This document shows, in pieces, positions 62,539-64,000 of a stretch of 64,000 nucleotides of DNA. The stretch is taken from the NCBI GenBank assembly GCA_002394635.1, contig DGUK01000091.1:1-64000 (forward strand). Direction: 5' to 3'. The notes beneath the pieces are model-generated. The model did no database searches and had not been told where the DNA came from. It worked only from the letters and a program-made list of their open reading frames with translations. Within the stretch, counting starts at the first letter, position 1; each line of letters opens with the position of its first letter. Position numbers and translations under genes: made by a program. Origin of the DNA: Faecalitalea sp. UBA4312. GTDB taxonomy: Bacteria > Bacillota_I > Bacilli_A > Erysipelotrichales > Erysipelotrichaceae.

Positions 62539-64000
62539 ATGCTTTCAGAAAAGAAAATATTATCTGGTTTTCCCGGACTTGATCAAAAACTGAATTCTAT
62601 CCGGGCCGGTGACAATATCGTCTTTCGGGTACTGGACCTGGAATTTTTCCGTTTTTTTGCCAAGAGCTTTGTCGAACAGGCAAAGCTGGCCGATAGACCG
62701 GTCCACTACATCCGTTTCGGTTCTCATAAATCCATGTTAAAAGATTTGGACAATGTCATTGTCCATAAGATGGATCCTAGTGTCGGTTTTGAATCCTTTA
62801 CTGTCAATCTATATAAGATCATTATGGATACCAAACGGGAAGCGTTCTTTATCTTTGATAATATTTCCATTCTGGGAGAATACTGGAATACAGATTTAAT
62901 GCTGGGAAATTTCTTTCAGGTGACTTGTCCGTTCTTAACGGAAATGGAGGATGTGGCCATTTTCCCATTGCGAAGAGGCAGTCATTCCTATGACTGCATC
63001 GATCAGATCCGGCAGTCTGTGCAGATCTTCCTGGATATTGTTTACAGCCAAAGCTCTTATTATCTGACCCCGCTAAAGGTACAGGACCGTTATAACGGGG
63101 AAATGTTTCTGACGCATCGTCTGGATGCTGATATGAGCTTTGTGCCTCTGACATATTCCACCTCTTTAGCCAAATATTATCGTGCCGTCAATGAATCCGG
63201 TCCGGGTGAACAGCTCCAGGATGCCTGGGATCGGTTCTTTCTGGAAGTACAGATGAACTATGCCAACCGGATCAACACAAAGCATTACCACAAAAAGATG
63301 TGCTCCATGCTGATGACAGAGAATCCCCGTATGCAGGATCTGATCTTGAATCATTTTAAAACAAGAGACTATTTGTCCCTGCAAAGCCGGATCATCGGTA
63401 CCGGCAAAATTGGTGGGAAAGCATGTGGTATGTTGACAGCCCGTAAGATCATCCAGGATCATTGTCCGGAAGTAGCGGCGCATTTCGAGCCGCACGACTC
63501 CTACTATATCGGATCTGATATTTATTATACATTTATCATTTATAACCAGTTCTGGAATTTATGGCTGGATCATCATGCCGATATGGAAGACATGGAGCTG
63601 GCCCAACAGATCGGACAGCGCATTATGGAAGGAGAATTTCCTCCTACGATCCGCATCCAGTTTAAACGCCTGCTGGATTATTACGGCACCAGTCCGATCA
63701 TCGTACGCTCCAGCAGTTTTCTGGAGGACGGCTTCGGCAACGCCTTTGCCGGTAAGTATGAATCCGTATTCTGTGTCGGCGGCAATACTATGGAAGAACG
63801 TTTAAACCAGTTTGAACAAGCCATCCGTATTGTCTATGCCAGTACGGTTTCCCCTTCGGCACTCGAGTACCGTCGACGTCGCAACTTGTTAGATAGTGAT
63901 GAACAGATGGCTCTGTTAGTTCAAAGAGTCTCCGGTTCCCGACTAGATCATTATTATTTTCCGATGGCAGCCGGTGTCGGTTATTCCTACAATAACTACC
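62539..64000 (+). CDS. PEP/pyruvate-binding-domain protein, partial
   Basis: The open frame starts at ATG 62539 after AAGGAGG and continues past the right edge (at least 487 residues). The first 250 residues are an unassigned domain with GFPGLDQKLNSIRAGDNIVF, reminiscent of a RecA/KaiC-like start without an evident P-loop. From about residue 280 it enters a PEP synthase/PPDK-type ATP-binding module: GTGKIGGKACGMLTARKII near residue 280, PIIVRSSSFLEDGFGNAFAGKYESV near residue 385 and SGSRLDHYYFP near residue 465. The catalytic fate cannot be judged without the C-terminus. Confidence 0.75.
   Translation, partial: MLSEKKILSGFPGLDQKLNSIRAGDNIVFRVLDLEFFRFFAKSFVEQAKLADRPVHYIRFGSHKSMLKDLDNVIVHKMDPSVGFESFTVNLYKIIMDTKREAFFIFDNISILGEYWNTDLMLGNFFQVTCPFLTEMEDVAIFPLRRGSHSYDCIDQIRQSVQIFLDIVYSQSSYYLTPLKVQDRYNGEMFLTHRLDADMSFVPLTYSTSLAKYYRAVNESGPGEQLQDAWDRFFLEVQMNYANRINTKHYHKKMCSMLMTENPRMQDLILNHFKTRDYLSLQSRIIGTGKIGGKACGMLTARKIIQDHCPEVAAHFEPHDSYYIGSDIYYTFIIYNQFWNLWLDHHADMEDMELAQQIGQRIMEGEFPPTIRIQFKRLLDYYGTSPIIVRSSSFLEDGFGNAFAGKYESVFCVGGNTMEERLNQFEQAIRIVYASTVSPSALEYRRRRNLLDSDEQMALLVQRVSGSRLDHYYFPMAAGVGYSYNNY

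Noticed and set aside
1-64000. CRISPR arrays, insertion sequences, tRNA or rRNA genes
   Set aside because: No spaced direct-repeat array, no transposase with flanking inverted repeats and no cloverleaf or rRNA signature was seen on either strand.

Overview
The window is a chromosomal stretch from a low-to-moderate GC, fermentative, gut-type Firmicute. Gene content and protein style suggest Erysipelotrichia or a nearby class, but this is an inference because no rRNA or tRNA gene is present. Genes are densely packed, with many ATGA overlaps and short intrinsic terminators. There is no complete mobile element, CRISPR array, tRNA or rRNA gene.

Layout. 1-597: no intact gene; a possible scrap of a mobilization (relaxase) gene. 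598-2380: a class M sirtuin overlapping a macrodomain gene, a reversible protein ADP-ribosylation pair. 2468-8207: aldo/keto reductase, zinc-ribbon membrane proteins, a patatin-like lipase with an amphipathic repeat region, a UlaG-like metallo-hydrolase and a two-gene chromate-type transporter. 8313-15626: a four-gene 2-oxoacid (pyruvate or acetoin) dehydrogenase operon, a divergent SorC-type regulator with repeated operator-like boxes between them, and a lipoate-protein ligase. 15638-18721: a metallo-hydrolase, then class II aldolase, YjbQ protein and an archaeal-like triose-phosphate isomerase in one operon.

18900-32059 is the most interesting region. It holds a LysR regulator, an old-yellow-enzyme-type Fe-S flavoprotein, two YdiB-like quinate/shikimate dehydrogenases, AroD, a YdiN-like MFS carrier, a TRAP transporter for an organic acid, a chorismate mutase-shikimate kinase fusion, a cytoplasmic VanY-like peptidase and a MocR regulator. 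Together these look like uptake and use of plant-derived quinate/shikimate, feeding the chorismate pathway and possibly an anaerobic reductive route through the flavoprotein.

32084-33525: small hydrolase, HxlR-like regulator, TMEM175-like channel. 33573-40052: arginine operon argGHCBDF behind a T-box leader with a probable CGC (Arg) specifier. 40443-45389: HerA-like ATPase and SWIM-SNF2 helicase. 45411-49110: DAHP synthase, LysR and hydrolase, and AzlCD amino-acid exporter. 49138-50633: nucleoside hydrolase and ECF S-component behind a leader with its own promoter, a small structured RNA candidate and a terminator. 50797-57177: two MATE exporters with a flavin reductase, a DUF349 protein, an EamA transporter and a lipoprotein. 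57583-58771: a decayed lactococcin 972-type bacteriocin locus with a frameshifted precursor, a truncated permease and an intact ATPase. 58801-64000: FAD oxidoreductase, glycosyltransferase with hydrolase, and a PEP/pyruvate-binding-domain protein that runs off the right edge.
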